Part shown: piece after piece, positions 22,151-32,780 of the stretch
Position numbering within the stretch: position 1 is the first letter of the stretch
How the letters are laid out: the number at the start of each line of letters is the position of its first letter
NCBI RefSeq assembly: GCF_028583425.1
Contig: NC_072805.1
Location: forward strand, 18,982,001 to 19,046,000
DNA from: Eublepharis macularius
Lineage: Eukaryota > Chordata > Lepidosauria > Squamata > Eublepharidae
DNA: 64,000 nt
Reading direction: 5' to 3'
The notes under the pieces: generated by a model
Database searches by the model: none
Told to the model about the DNA's origin: nothing
What the model saw: only the letters and a program-made list of their open reading frames with translations
Translations under genes and position numbers: made by a program

Positions 22151-22639
22151 AAAATGGGCCAGAAACGTTCCTTTGAATTTTTTTTTAAAAAAACTCAGCA
22201 GATTAAAAACCTGACTTTTCTAAAGATAAGGCAGCGAGTGCTCCAGGTGGGGCAGCCCACCCCCAGCCGCCGGCCTCGCCCCACCTGCCGCCCTGCTTGA
22301 CAGCCTGACACATGCCATAAGTGGCGCCGGCCAGGAGTCAGGCCAGGGGCTCATCCAGGCCACCGCAGGCAGGGGACTTTCTCAGCCAGAGGGCCTTGGC
22401 TAGGTGTGCACCTGCCCAGCGACAGAGTAGCCAGTCCAGGAAGCTGGTTGCTCTCTAGCCCTGGGTAGAACCAACAAGAGTTTGGGGGCAGGAAGATTTA
22501 ATTCAGCAGAAGCTTTTGTCAACTAGAATCCCTTTATGTTTTTGTCAGATCTGGTGGAGATAAACTACCAGCTCCTCCCTGGTGCTGCCTCCCCACACTA
22601 GGGACAGGGTCCTGTATTCCATTCTCCCTTGAGATAGGA

Positions 22640-22915
22640 CAAGATGGGTAGTCCTGTTAGTCTTCTGTCTGTAGCAGTAGAAAAGAGCAAGAATCCAGTA
22701 GCACTTATAAGGCTAACAAAATCTGTGACCGTAGAAAAGAGCAAGAGTCCAGTAGCACCTATAAGACTAACAAAATTTGGGGTAGGGTATGAGCTTTCCT
22801 GAATCACAGCTCACAGTATCTAAAGAAGTGAACTGTGATGAACACTTATACTCTACCACAATTTTATTAGTCTTATAAGTGCTACTGGACTCTTGCTCTT
22901 TTCTACTCTGTCCCT
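22640..22915. mobile_element. Penelope-type tails, duplicated and inverted
   Basis: Two plus-strand reads of AAGAGTCCAGTAGCACCTAT-like sequence (about 22682 and 22741) are followed by an inverted copy ending near 22915. The middle holds the GAGCTTTCCTGAATCACAGC segment that corresponds to the GAAAGCTTATGC hallmark. No coding part is present. Confidence 0.65.
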
Positions 22916-23087
22916 TGAGACTGCAAGAAAACAATTCCAAAGTTCCTCTCCCTCAGCGATCCCATGCAGCTCTATCTTTGAAAAGTTCTTCCCCTCCCTG
23001 CACTAGGGACATAACACTGTTTTCAACTACAGTTCCCAGGTAAAATTGTGTCCCCGATACGTAAAAAACACGTCTGGCGTCTCTTGT

Positions 23088-23305
23088 AGCTTAAGTGTCA
23101 AACTAGGATCTGGGAGACCTGGGTTCGACTCTCTGCTCTGCTGCGAGGCTTGCTGGGTGACAGGCCTGTCATTTTCTTTCAAACTAACCTACCTCCTAGG
23201 GTTGTTGTTGTGAAGATAAAATAGAGAAGGGAGGAACCATGTGTATAAGCTGCTTTGGGTCCCCATTGGAGAGAAAAACAGGGAATAAATTTCTGAATAG
23301 GTGCT
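23088..23305 (+). mobile_element. Second tRNA-headed CORE-type SINE family, forward
   Basis: CTAGGATCTGGGAGACCTGG and GTTCGACTCTCTGCTCTGC (B box) are followed by GGCTTGCTGGGTGACAGG, CTAGGGTTGTTGTTGTGAAG and the tail GCTGCTTTGGGTCCCCATTG. Confidence 0.82.
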
Positions 23306-23943
23306 TTGCTTTCGAGGGGGGAGATACTTTGGAGAAGAAGCAAGTGGGTGCCTGGAAATCCCGTGATCAGCACCACAGCACCCGCCAAGCACCACTTTGG
23401 AAATCACTGGTCCATCTCAATGAACACCCCCCCCCGCCCCCGTCCTGTTATCTGAGACCCCTTTAACTGGCGATGGGACTAAACGGGGAACAGTCTACAT
23501 GCTAAAACAAGTGAGCTGCCGCTGAGCTAGGCGTCCTCCGCTTCTAGAAGATCAACTTCTGATGCTTGGAGGGGCCTGTGGTCAGGGACTCGCCAGGTAC
23601 AATACTGGCATTACCAGCATTAGGGTCCGTCACCTGGCCCATTCTGTGTCTGAACCTCAGACTCAGGATCTGGTATCCAATTCATGAAATTGACTGATCT
23701 GAACTGGAGGCGAGAGCAACACGTTTTTGGTACTGACCTCCCACCGTGAGCCCTGTGCCAAAATCTGTCAGACTCTTCCCCAGAACTTGACTGAACCTGC
23801 CCCCTGACCTGCCCAACCCCTCCAGACTGTCTCTGACTCACCAAAAACTGGCAGCCTCAACTCCTTCTTTACAAAAACATAAAATTCTTGCTCTGCCTAT
23901 TTACCAGGTAATGTGAAAAGCACAACCTGGCAATTATACAAAT

Positions 23944-24005
23944 GTTCGTTCGTTCGTTCGTTCGTTCGTTCGTTCGTTCGTTCGTTCGTTCGTTCGTTCG
24001 TTCGT

Positions 24006-24085
<80 letters not shown>

Positions 24086-24087
24086 TC
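23944..24087. repeat. Compound microsatellite (GTTC)16(TTTC)20
   Basis: Sixteen perfect GTTC units (23944-24007) run directly into twenty perfect TTTC units (24008-24087) with no interruption, changing by a single G-to-T in the unit. The perfect arrays suggest recent expansion and likely length polymorphism. The open frames with NERT and KKER repeats across it are artefacts. Confidence 0.97.
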
Positions 24088-24714
24088 AGCAGGAGGGAAA
24101 GGGTAGGCAAGGAGTGCCAAATCCTTGAGAGACGGCTTCTTTGCTTTTTGCTGTTCAGCAGTAAAACAAACCAACGAACCGGGCAGTCTTTTTTTTTAAA
24201 AAAAGCAGGATTCCGTTGATCCAGTCCTGGACTGTTTTGGTGAAGACTGGTTGAAACAAGGTTCTTCGTTTCCCTCTGGAGTTTGTTCCCTCTGTTAATT
24301 ATTATTCTCTATTTTGGTTTCTCTTTGATTCACAGCAGTGTCTGGTTTCTGCAAAACTGGAATGGCATAGGCAGGCAGGTGGGATATGGATTGAAGGGAA
24401 GCGCTGTAGAGATTGCAGGTGGTTAGCTATTTGCTGGATTTTGTTGTTGGTGGCATTGAACGACTGGATGTTTTAATAAAATATTGATTTAAAAGCACAA
24501 CATTAATAAAACTATTTAAAACAGCACCCATTTTTGTGGCTTACCTTGTGGTAGCTGCAGGATAATGATAAGGGAAGGGCCCACCTTGCAAAACACTGAC
24601 TTGTGTGCAACTTCTTTGAAAAGCACTGGAGAATTCGCAGGGTCTGGCTCTGATTACCTTACTGTTGCTATCAACCATGTTTCTCAGCATGCACACAACT
24701 AGAGAGCCAGGATG

Positions 24715-24912
24715 ATGTCAGAGGTAGGATCTGGGAGACCTGAGATCGAATCCCCTACATTATGAAGTTTGCTGGCTGACCTTGGGCCAGCCATACTCTC
24801 TCGGCCCAGCCTACCTCACAGGGTTGTTGTAAGGATGATAGGGGGAAGGGACAACCATGTACGTTGCCCTGCGATCCTTGTCGGAAGGGAGGGATAAAAA
24901 TGGATAGAGAGA
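24715..24912 (+). mobile_element. Second tRNA-headed CORE-type SINE family, forward
   Basis: GTAGGATCTGGGAGACCTGA, GATCGAATCCCCTACATTA, GCTGACCTTGGGCCAGCC and CCTACCTCACAGGGTTGTTG are present. The tail GATCCTTGTCGGAAGGGAGG is diverged. Confidence 0.8.
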
Positions 24913-25184
24913 TGTATGTCTGAAAACTGTATTTTTGTTTATATTCTTAAAGAAGCAGATAATGACTGAGGTCCTAGGAATGCTTTCCTGGGAGTTGGAC
25001 CCCCTAAATAAACTAGGTCTTGCTCCTGAGCAGACTTGCTCAGGATTACTCTCATTGTGTCGGAACTGACTCCCAGCGTTTTTGGAAACCTTTCAAACGG
25101 GAGTTGTGCTGGAGCATTCACAAGACCCGTGAACAATGACAGGATCTTCTATAAAAGGTCTGTGGATGTTTTAAAAAGGATACA

Positions 25185-25930
25185 GATGTAAGTGGTAGGA
25201 CTAGGATCTGGGAGAGACCCAGCATCTAATTGCCACCGTGCCACTGGGTGACCTTGGGTCCATCGCACGCTCTCAACCAGGGCCGGCGCGTCCATGGAGG
25301 CAGGTCCAACAGTCACCTCGAGCACTGAGGCGCCGGAGGGGGGGCAGGGGCACGTACTGCGGAGCTGGCGGCGGCAGCACTGGCGGCTGAGCGGGAGGGC
25401 TGGGAAGCTGCCTGCGTGCCGCCCCAACCACCTGCTGTGCCTGGCCCACAGCTGCTGCGCCCGGCCAGGAGCGTGTGCTGGTGGTGGCAGCACAGGGCAA
25501 TCTGAGCGGGCAGCCTCCCAGCCCTCCCGCTCAGTTGCCCTGTGCCGCCACCGCCGCCTGCACACAGCTGCAGGCCAGGCACAGCAGGCGGCTGGGGCGG
25601 CACAGGGCAACTGAGCGGGAGGGCTGGGAGGCCACCCGCGTGCCGTGCCAGCTGCCTGCCATGCCAATGGGGCCAGCTCGCAGTGGCATGCTGCGTGATG
25701 ATATCACATGCAGTGACATCATCATGCAGTCTGAATGCGCACGCGTGTGGGGGCAGCAACAGCCTTGAAGCTGCCCCTGGCCTCAGGCACCAGAAACTCT
25801 GGCACCGACCCTGCTTTCAACCTACCTCACAGGGTTGTTTTGTGAGGATAAATGGGGGAAGAGGAGATGATGAATATGATCCAATTAGGGCGGGGTGGGA
25901 AGCAGGAAATAAATATCTAAATCAGTAATA
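25185..25930 (+). mobile_element. CORE-type SINE split by a GC-rich hAT-like element
   Basis: GACTAGGATCTGGGAGAGAC and CTGGGTGACCTTGGGTCC precede the insertion at 25278-25813. CAACCTACCTCACAGGGTTG and ATAAATGGGGGAAGAGGAG follow it. The 8-bp flank repeat lets the SINE be read across the insertion. Confidence 0.8.
25278..25813. mobile_element. GC-rich hAT-like element inside a SINE
   Basis: It starts CAGGGCCGGCGCGTCCATG and ends AACTCTGGCACCGACCCTG. Flanks CTCTCAAC (25270-25277) and CTTTCAAC (25814-25821) agree at 7 of 8 bases. The interior is very GC-rich, with inverted GGGAGGGCTGGGA blocks and repeated GCCCTGTGC motifs, and it produces overlapping open frames on both strands with no recognisable protein. 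It splits a tRNA-headed CORE-type SINE (25185-25277 and 25822-25930). Confidence 0.82.
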
Positions 25931-26141
25931 GCTAAATAATGTACAACAGGTTAGCTCGACCCTTAGCCAACACAGGACAAATACTTCTCCTTGATTCACA
26001 GACTGTCTTGACCCCTAATCAGAATATAAAGAATGAAGATTTTACAATAATATGGAGTATTTGCGCAGCAGTTGAACTGTTCAAAGTACTACATGTACAT
26101 CAACCGGCTGTAAATCTCAGAACAATCTGATAAGGTAGGCT

Positions 26142-26416
26142 GGAAAGGTTTCATAATTTATTTAATGGAATTTTCAGAATATAGCTCTTTTAAAATGTTC
26201 TTTAATTGGATGGAGACCCTTATCTGAAATTTGACTACTGTATAGAATAGTTATTTTACAGAATATTATTATTTAGAAACAGATTTAATGAATGTATGTT
26301 AAATTATAGCCAATTTGGATGGAAACTGCCCCCCTTTTATAGTCTTTTCCTTGTGTTTTGTTTTATTTTCTTGTTGTTCAACTGTTATGGTGAATAAAAA
26401 CTATTTTAAAAAACCA
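26142..26416 (+). mobile_element. L1-type 3' end insertion with 13-bp TSD
   Basis: Direct repeats GATAAGGTAGGCT lie at 26129-26141 and 26417-26429. The insert is AT-rich and ends with GTTATGGTGAATAAAAACT followed by a short A-rich tail, which fits an L1 3' UTR on the plus strand. Confidence 0.7.
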
Positions 26417-26552
26417 GATAAGGTAGGCTACTGTTATTACCCCCAGGACAAGAGACAATAAGTGCCTTCCTAACATTCTTCTAAGACCATTGACTTAAAA
26501 AGTAAACGCTGCTTAAGATCACACTATAGACAACCTAGGAAGATTGTAACCG

Positions 26553-26795
26553 AGGTGAGATTTGAACTGGGCTACTCCTGAGTCAGACTAGCATCTGGAA
26601 GAACTGGGTTCAAATCCCTGTTCTACTGTGGAAGCTTCCTGAAACCTGGGGCCTGCCACAATCTCTCAACCAAACCGATCTTACATAGTGGTGGTTGTGG
26701 GAATAAAGTGGAGGAAAGGAAAGAATGGTGTGATAATCCATTCTGGGTCCTGATTAGGAAGAAAAACTGGATACAAATAAAAAATAAATCAGAGC
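26553..26795 (+). mobile_element. Diverged CORE-type SINE, forward
   Basis: CTAGCATCTGGAAGAACTGG, GTTCAAATCCCTGTTCTAC, CCATTCTGGGTCCTGATTAG and a tail of AAATAAAAAATAAATC keep the family order but are diverged. Confidence 0.7.
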
Positions 26796-26999
26796 CAGAG
26801 TTCATTCGCTGGTCCCCTGCCAAAACAGCTTCTAAACCAGCCTGACCCAATGAACGGGAAAAAAAAGAGTGCAGGCTGAAGCCAGAAACCTCTTTGCTTT
26901 AAAAGGCTGATTCTTTGATAACCTTTCCATAGTTATTATCAGTAACCCTAATAAATGGCCGTACACTGACTTTGTTGTTGTTGTTGTTGCATTCTTGGA

Positions 27000-27680
27000 A
27001 TGCTTCCAAGAAAGAGCCCTTTAAAGGCTGCAGAATCTTGCCCCCTCACCTGAAATGTCTTTGATCCTCCCCCCCCCCCCCCCGCCCCTGAAATAACACC
27101 CCTGCTCTGGGCTCCACTTGCCTACACTCTCTGCAATCCTGAGCTTGGAGACCAGGAGTGGGATCAAGGGCGAGTCCTGTGGGGAGGAGGGTTAATGAGC
27201 CTGCCTTGGAGTATTGACACGGGTCTGACGGGCCAGCATTCTCCCACCCTGGAGGAAAACAATGCACACACGTTGCCCATTTCGGAAAGGATATGTCAGA
27301 CACCCAGGGAGCCTGGCTTGGAGGAGGCCTGTCGCTTTAATGCAGACGGATGGAGCTGCAGGGGGAAAAGAAACAGACCTGGGCAGAGTGAGTGACAGGC
27401 AGACCCAGCTACGCATTCCTGGCCTTAACCCTCTGCGTTCCACGTTGCATCCGGAGTTGGGGACAGGCCCTACGGCTGCTATCCAGCTCTGCAATATGGC
27501 TACCATGTTCAACGCTACCTTGATTTCAAGAGCAGCGTTCAGTTGCTTTAAAAAAATGGCTGTTTTGAAAATGCACCCTCCAGTCTGGGTGAGCCTGTTC
27601 CCTAAGCCCAAACGGCAGCGGGTGAGCTCTGGGGACCTTGTGGTGCAGGGGAAGCCCTCTGTGCATGCTTAGAAGCACTC
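27000..27680. other. Unassigned intergenic stretch with C homopolymer
   Basis: It holds a run of C at about 27068-27083. The 136- and 139-codon frames overlap each other on opposite strands and show no domain. No gene was recognised. Confidence 0.4.
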
Positions 27681-27689
27681 CCACTTTTA

Positions 27690-27860
27690 CTTCCTTATTT
27701 ATTTATTTTATTTGGCTTATACCCTGTCCTACCTGCAAGCGGGCTCAGGGCAGCTTCCAACAAGATATACAATTAAAAGATACAATAAAAGTATTATAAC
27801 CACTTGACCCAAATAACATGAAAAAGTCCAGGCGCCACTATATTGTATTGTGGGGATAAT
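27690..27860 (-). mobile_element. L2-like LINE 3' UTR fragment
   Basis: The sequence begins with a TTTATT-rich run and continues TATACCCTGTCCTACCTGC and GGCTCAGGGCAGCTTCC, nearly identical to the 3' UTR of the fragment at 51165-51665. No coding part remains. Confidence 0.65.
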
Positions 27861-27866
27861 AATGGG

Positions 27867-28140
27867 CCTTTCCACATGTCCTTAAAGGGATGACCCACTC
27901 ACCAAATGCTGGCAGCTTTCCCCCTTGTCTTCGGACGTCTCCATTTTCAAAATGGTTGCAGGATTCCATTTTTGGCGCTTTTTCTGGGACTGTGGGAAAG
28001 GGCATTCTCCAAAAAGGTGCTGAAAAAATGAAAGCCCAACAGCACACAAACGTTTTCAAAATGGAAACATCTGGAGTCAAGGGGGAAAGACCCCAGCATT
28101 TGGTGATTGGGCTGTTCCTTTAAGGACGTGTGGAAACCCT
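27867..28140. mobile_element. Palindromic MITE with GGCCTTTCCACA ends
   Basis: Inverted arms of about 80 bp run from CCTTTCCACATGTCCTTAAA, with AAATGCTGGCAGCTTTCCCC and CTCCATTTTCAAAATGG, to their inverses at 28020-28135. No clear TSD was found. It has no coding capacity. Confidence 0.7.
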
Positions 28141-28794
28141 TCCCCCCCCACACACACATATCTCTTCCCATTTATGTTATTGGAAGCTGAAGCTTCACCC
28201 ACGTCCTTTTCTCTGAAGTAGGGGATAAAACTAGTACAAGAAAAAGAGGTGATGAAAATTGGGAAAAAATAATGAAAGCAATGAGTGCTGGTGAAATTAA
28301 TAAAAACAAATAAAACCCACATTATATTTAGAGAACACCATACTGGAAAATAACTACATATGTGCAGAAGAGAGACGCAGAGCCAGTCAGCCAGGAGTAA
28401 ATAATGGCTGGTCAGTTTGTCAAAAACTGACCTGTGGTTTTTTCAGGAGATCATTTAGCTGGTGTACAAGGCCCTTGCGGTTTGAAACTGTAGTTCATGC
28501 CTCTCGGGAAATGAAATTCAACAAGCTCCTAGGTAAGGAATTCAGTTTGCAATCAATTTTAAGTTATCTTCTTCCAAACCGGGACTGGAACAAGGAGCCG
28601 AGAGCAGAGGACGCCCCACTGTTGGCCTTGGCCAACCCCTAGTCGTGAATGCCTGAAAGGCTAAAAATATTCTTTCATTGTTCTTAACAAGGTCAAGGTT
28701 ATCTTCAAAGCTCAGTGCCCTCCCCAGCATGTCTTGAGCATAAACCTCTGAGTGGGCAGACAGAGGCCTCTGGTCTCTGTCTCAGCAGATATGT

Positions 28795-28875
28795 GGGCCA
28801 CAGAGTCCTTGAGCTGGAAAGGGTCTTGTGTAGGCCATCCAGTCCACCCCCCTGCTCAGTACAGGAAATCCAAAG
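28795..28875 (-). mobile_element. Short CR1-related 3' fragment
   Basis: GAGCTGGAAAGGGTCTTGTG and CCATCCAGTCCACCCCCCTG resemble the two larger CR1-type fragments but are more diverged and only about 80 bp long. Confidence 0.5.
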
Positions 28876-29265
28876 TTAGAGCATAGATTCCTGGCATGTT
28901 CTAGAACATTTAAGGCTGGTTCACAGAGTTGCAAGGAATATGAACCAGCAGCAGGGATGGTTGGAAATGGCATCACTTGCAACTGTTTGATGTCATCTCC
29001 AGCCAATCCTCTCCCCCTTCCCTCCAAAAAACTATGCCACTGACTTGTGGTGCTGCTCTAGGAAACCTGCAGATCTCTATGGTTTAACATCACTTCCATT
29101 TTTTTGGCAGCAAATTATTTTAAGAAGCAAGTAAGAGACATCCCTACAGATTCATATCATATATTACAGAGTCCTCCATGTGCAAAGAGAGTTCCATACT
29201 TGGAAATCGGTTCCCAGGTGCATGAGGCTGGCCCAATTTCAATTTGAACCATGGCACACAGAGGC

Positions 29266-29409
29266 TGATTCTGCACACCTTGGATAATGCACTTTCAATG
29301 CACTTTAGCAATCATTTGGAAGTGGATTTTTTGTTTCACACACGAAAAATTCAGTTCCAAATGATCTCTAAAGAGGATTGGAAGTGCATTATCCAACGTG
29401 TGCGGAATC
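29266..29409. mobile_element. Palindromic MITE with GATTCYGCACAC ends, 5-bp flank repeat
   Basis: The ends GCTGATTCTGCACACC and GTGTGCGGAATCAGC are inverted. CAGAG flanks both sides. The arms match those of 3790-4015. A further, more diverged piece of the family (GATAATGCACTTTCAATGCC and its inverse) lies at 29643-29752. Confidence 0.8.
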
Positions 29410-29642
29410 AGCCAGAGAGGGGAGGCTTAAACCTTCTCTCCCCTCCACCACACAATATTTTCCTGATCTGGAACAGGTCTGGGGAGTGGCGATTTTTCCT
29501 GCTGGGAAAACTTGATAAGTAATCCCTTAGCGCAGTGGGGCGAACAGTGTTTCCCTGAGTCCATATCAGTTCACAAAAAAATGGCATGGGAGGATTAAGC
29601 CCCCTCCCCTGAATGAGAACTGGGCCCATGTTTTCGCTCAAG

Positions 29643-29752
29643 TTGGATAATGCACTTTCAATGCCCTTTAGCAATCGTTTGCAAGTGGATTTTCTTGCTT
29701 CCTACAATTGCAAACGATTGCTAGAGTGTGGTGAAAGTGCATTATCCAATGT
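29643..29752. mobile_element. Diverged palindromic MITE, same family as 29266
   Basis: TTGGATAATGCACTTTCAAT at the left is mirrored by GAAAGTGCATTATCCAAT at the right, with a GCAATCGTTTGCAA inner stem. The GATTCCGCACAC terminal block is lost on both sides. Confidence 0.7.
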
Positions 29753-29825
29753 GTCTCAAAGCCACTGGAAAGCCAAGAGTGGAATTCCTAGAGCACATCT
29801 GGTCAAAGTCATCATGCGGGACAGG

Positions 29826-30045
29826 TAGGTTTGCCAAGTCCAGGTGGGATAATCCTGGAGATTTGGGGGAAGATCTTGGAAAGGGCAGAGTTTGGGGAGG
29901 GGAGGGACTTCAGTGGGGTATAATGCCATAGAGTCTACCCTCCAAAGCAACTATTTTCCCCAGGGGAACTGATCTCTGTTGTCTGAGGATCAGTTGTAAT
30001 TTTGGGAGATCTCCAGCCCCCACCTGGAGATCAGCTAGCCTTGGG
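29826..30045. mobile_element. Repeat of the GTTGGCAACCCTA family, reverse
   Basis: Starts TAGGTTTGCCAAGTCCAGG, contains CCTGGAGATTTGGGGGAAG, TATAATGCCATAGAGTC and CCCACCTGGAGATCAGC. It is close to the consensus but has lost the right terminus. Confidence 0.7.
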
Positions 30046-30296
30046 ACAGGAGGACTGTAATGTGTGAATAAGCCCTAAAGGCTCAGTCTGGTTTTTTTTA
30101 CTCCCTATGGTAGAGGAGGAATATTTGGAATTGTTGATAATATTTTATAGAACAATTTTGGTTTTCTGTTTTGGTCTATGTTTAATCTAAAGAACAAGCC
30201 TCCTCTTGGTTTGCTGAGCAATGGAGGTGAGGTTGATGCAAAGAAAAGGAACAGAGCACACAGCGGTGAAACTGAATCTTTAGCAATGTGACTTAC

Positions 30297-30383
30297 AGTG
30301 AAGTCCTAAACAGAGTTACTCCAGTCTAAGCCCACTGAAATCAATGGGCTTAGACTGGAATAAGTCTGTTTAGGATTTCACTG
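30297..30383. mobile_element. Near-perfect 87-bp palindromic MITE, TSD TTA
   Basis: The arms start CAGTGAAGTCCTAAACAG, and the inverse ends at 30383, with TTA on both sides (30294-30296 and 30384-30386). The centre CCCACTGAAATCAATGGGC matches the other two copies. Confidence 0.87.
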
Positions 30384-31080
30384 TTAGAGCATCGGGCCGG
30401 GGTGGGGGGTCCTTGATCTGAGAACTGGATATTGCAAATGTGTTCTTCCTTGTGTTTGTATGTGATATATTAGGAGTGGGGTGCTCCATATTCCATATAA
30501 CCTGTTGCTTGCTACAATCGTCTGCTGCCATCCCAGTCCGAATTGCTATGTTTCCATTGGCTACCATGTGCAAACAAACAAAACCGTGGCCATGGAAACC
30601 CGTAGGTGTTGCCCTGTTTACGTGAATGGTCATATTTTTTGCACTCTCTGAGCCTTTGAAAATGGGGGTGGGGTCCAGCAACAAAAACAGAGCCATAATA
30701 TTGTGCTGCTGAAAAACGTTAATGATGTCACCAGGGACCGAAGCGAGGAACAAACCTTGCATCGTGTGCTACTTCAACAAATTCATGCCAAAAAAGAAAG
30801 TCCCCCATTTCAGTTCTCTGTTGGTGTTCCCTGGAACTGTTCTCTCCCATGGACACACTCATAAATCAGTTTGATTCCTACCTATCATTTCAATTGCTGC
30901 AGTCTGGCCACAGAAAGGAAAATGGAAACAGAGGGGGGAACAAGACTGGAAGAGTTAAGAGGCCTGGCAGGCCTTTTAGGACTTGGTGGATGTAGTAAAG
31001 CTTCGTTACACATGAACTCAAGAAGACAAAAAACATGGCTGTCCCATCACTAGAGAACAAGCCTTTGACCAGTTATTTCC

Positions 31081-31766
31081 TTTTTTTTTTAAAGAATTTT
31101 TATTGGATGGGTTTACAAACATAAACATAAAAATCATTATCATTATTCACCCCATTGCATTTTCCCCATCCTTTCCCCCCGCCCCCTTTTCTGGTGACTC
31201 CCCGCAGTTTTCCATACCCAACTTAATCTAAAAAGTATATCATATAAATTCATAAAATCTATAATACTAATGTAATATATATCTATATTATGCCTACTAT
31301 CTAGTCTAACTATATTACTTAACTTAGTTAAAAATATAAAGATTACATAAGTAATAATAAGTACATATGCTAACTAAGTAAAACAAAATTACATACATAT
31401 CCCCTGTAAGTATACTATACTAATCCCATAACATATAGTAAAATATACCCCCTTTTTAAGCTTAAGTAAGGGCCAAGCTACACATGACGAATGACACTTG
31501 AACAGCAAGTGGATTGAGTGGAGGGCAAGTGAACAGGGAGAAATACACTTGCCGTTCAAGTGTCATTCGTCATGTGTAGCTTGGCCCTAAGTTTCTATCT
31601 CCCCTACTTCTCCAAAGACCACAATTTCCCCTTCATGTCCCACTTTTTTCCACATATTTCTTAAATTTTTCCCAGCTTGATGTATAGTCCAATTCTTCTT
31701 GTTCTTTCAATTTCCTTGTTAATTTGTCCATTTCTGCCATGTTCAAAACTTTCAAAATCCAATCTT
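31081..31766 (-). mobile_element. L1 LINE 3' end with 19-bp TSD
   Basis: Perfect direct repeats CCTTTGACCAGTTATTTCC flank the insertion at 31062-31080 and 31767-31785. On the minus strand the element ends in AATAAAAATTCTTT plus a poly(A) run (plus-strand T run at 31080-31091). A frame near its 5' edge encodes MAEMDKLTRKLKEQEELDYT and WEKFKKYVEKSGT, a typical L1 ORF2 C-terminus. The rest is AT-rich 3' UTR. A 116-bp MITE (31471-31586) inserted into it later. Confidence 0.88.
31471..31586. mobile_element. Short palindromic MITE at a CTNAG-like target, copy c
   Basis: The ends GGCCAAGCTACACATGACG and CGTCATGTGTAGCTTGGCC are perfect inverted repeats. Flanks are GTAAG and CTAAG. The whole 116 bp is nearly a hairpin (ACACTTGAACAGCAAGTG at the left arm). 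It is inserted in the L1 piece at 31081-31766, so it is younger than that insertion. Confidence 0.88.
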
Positions 31767-31794
31767 CCTTTGACCAGTTATTTCCAACGTGCCA

Positions 31795-32016
31795 TAGGTT
31801 GCCAACTCTGGCTTGGGAAATTCCTGGAGATTTGGAGGTGGAGTCTGGAAAGGGTGGGGTTTGGGATGGGGAGGGACCTCAGTGGAGTATACTGTATAAT
31901 GCTACAGAGCCCACCCTCCGCACCAATCATTTCCCCCAGGAGAACTGATCTGTGTAGTCTGGAGATCAATTCTAATTCTAGAATCGCTCTAGGCCCCCAC
32001 TTGGAAGTTGGCAACT
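31795..32016. mobile_element. Repeat of the GTTGGCAACCCTA family, reverse
   Basis: Starts TAGGTTGCCAACTCTGGC, contains ATTCCTGGAGATTTGGAGG and GAACTGATCTGTGTAGTCTG, and ends CTTGGAAGTTGGCAACTCC. Confidence 0.72.
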
Positions 32017-32047
32017 CCTGCCAGTGGCACCTAGGAAGCATGAGGAT

Positions 32048-32180
32048 GGACAGTGCCCTCAAGTCATAGCTGACTTATGGCAACTCCTGGTCAGGTTTCT
32101 ATGGCAAGAGACTACCAGAAGTGGTCTGCCATTGCCTGCTGCAACCCTGGTCTTCATTGGAGGTCTCCCATCCAAGCCTT
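32048..32180 (-). mobile_element. 5S-rRNA-headed SINE, tail part
   Basis: CAAGTCATAGCTGACTTATG, CAACTCCTGGTCAGGTTTC and GGTCTTCATTGGAGGTCTCC are the reverse of the SINE body and tail. Most of the 5S head is missing. Confidence 0.75.
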
Positions 32181-32342
32181 ACCACAACTTCTCACCTCTG
32201 CACTCCGGCCACCGACTTTGCTCAACGTAGCAGCAGGAGACAAAATGGGAGGGGCAATGGCAACATGTGATGCTGACGCTCCCGTTCCCCAACTGCTCTT
32301 GGCTGGCAATGCTAGGAGAAAGTCTTCCATTTCTCCTAGACT

Positions 32343-32466
32343 CTATGGTATACCATAGAGTCTCCCCTCCAAAGTTTCCATGTTCTCTGGGGGAACTGGT
32401 CTCTGTAGTCTACACACCAGTTGTAATTCCAGGAGTTGCAGGACCCACATAGAGGATAGTAACCAC
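32343..32466. mobile_element. Partial repeat of the GTTGGCAACCCTA family, reverse
   Basis: Half copy with GGGGAACTGGTCTCTGTAGT and CACCAGTTGTAATTCCAGG. The left half is missing. Confidence 0.55.
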
Positions 32467-32780
32467 CTGTGGGTCCCATAGCACATACACGTGCGTCTCT
32501 CCTGGAACCCACATCCCTCTTCCCCAAAGTTTTGCTTCCGTAACACAAAGTGTCTGTCTTGTCTTTCCTCCAGTTTACTGGAGCAGGAGATGTTCCAGAA
32601 AGAAGAGCTCAGGAGGCATTACTTTTGTGTCTGTAGGGAGCGCCCATTCAGAAGCAGCTGCCTCCATCGTAGAAGGATGCTTGGCTTGGATCTTCCACAT
32701 ATTTTGTGGCTGGCTGCTCCCCTCGTGGCAGTCACTGAGAACTCAATGTTCTCAACATTCTAAAGTGTCCACAGAAGTCT

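Noticed and set aside
23869-24174. Frames encoding NERT and KKER repeats
   Set aside because: Pure translation of a tetranucleotide microsatellite.
25149-25928. Long frames on both strands around 25.1-25.9 kb
   Set aside because: They fall in a GC-rich palindromic hAT-like insertion and have no recognisable protein domain.
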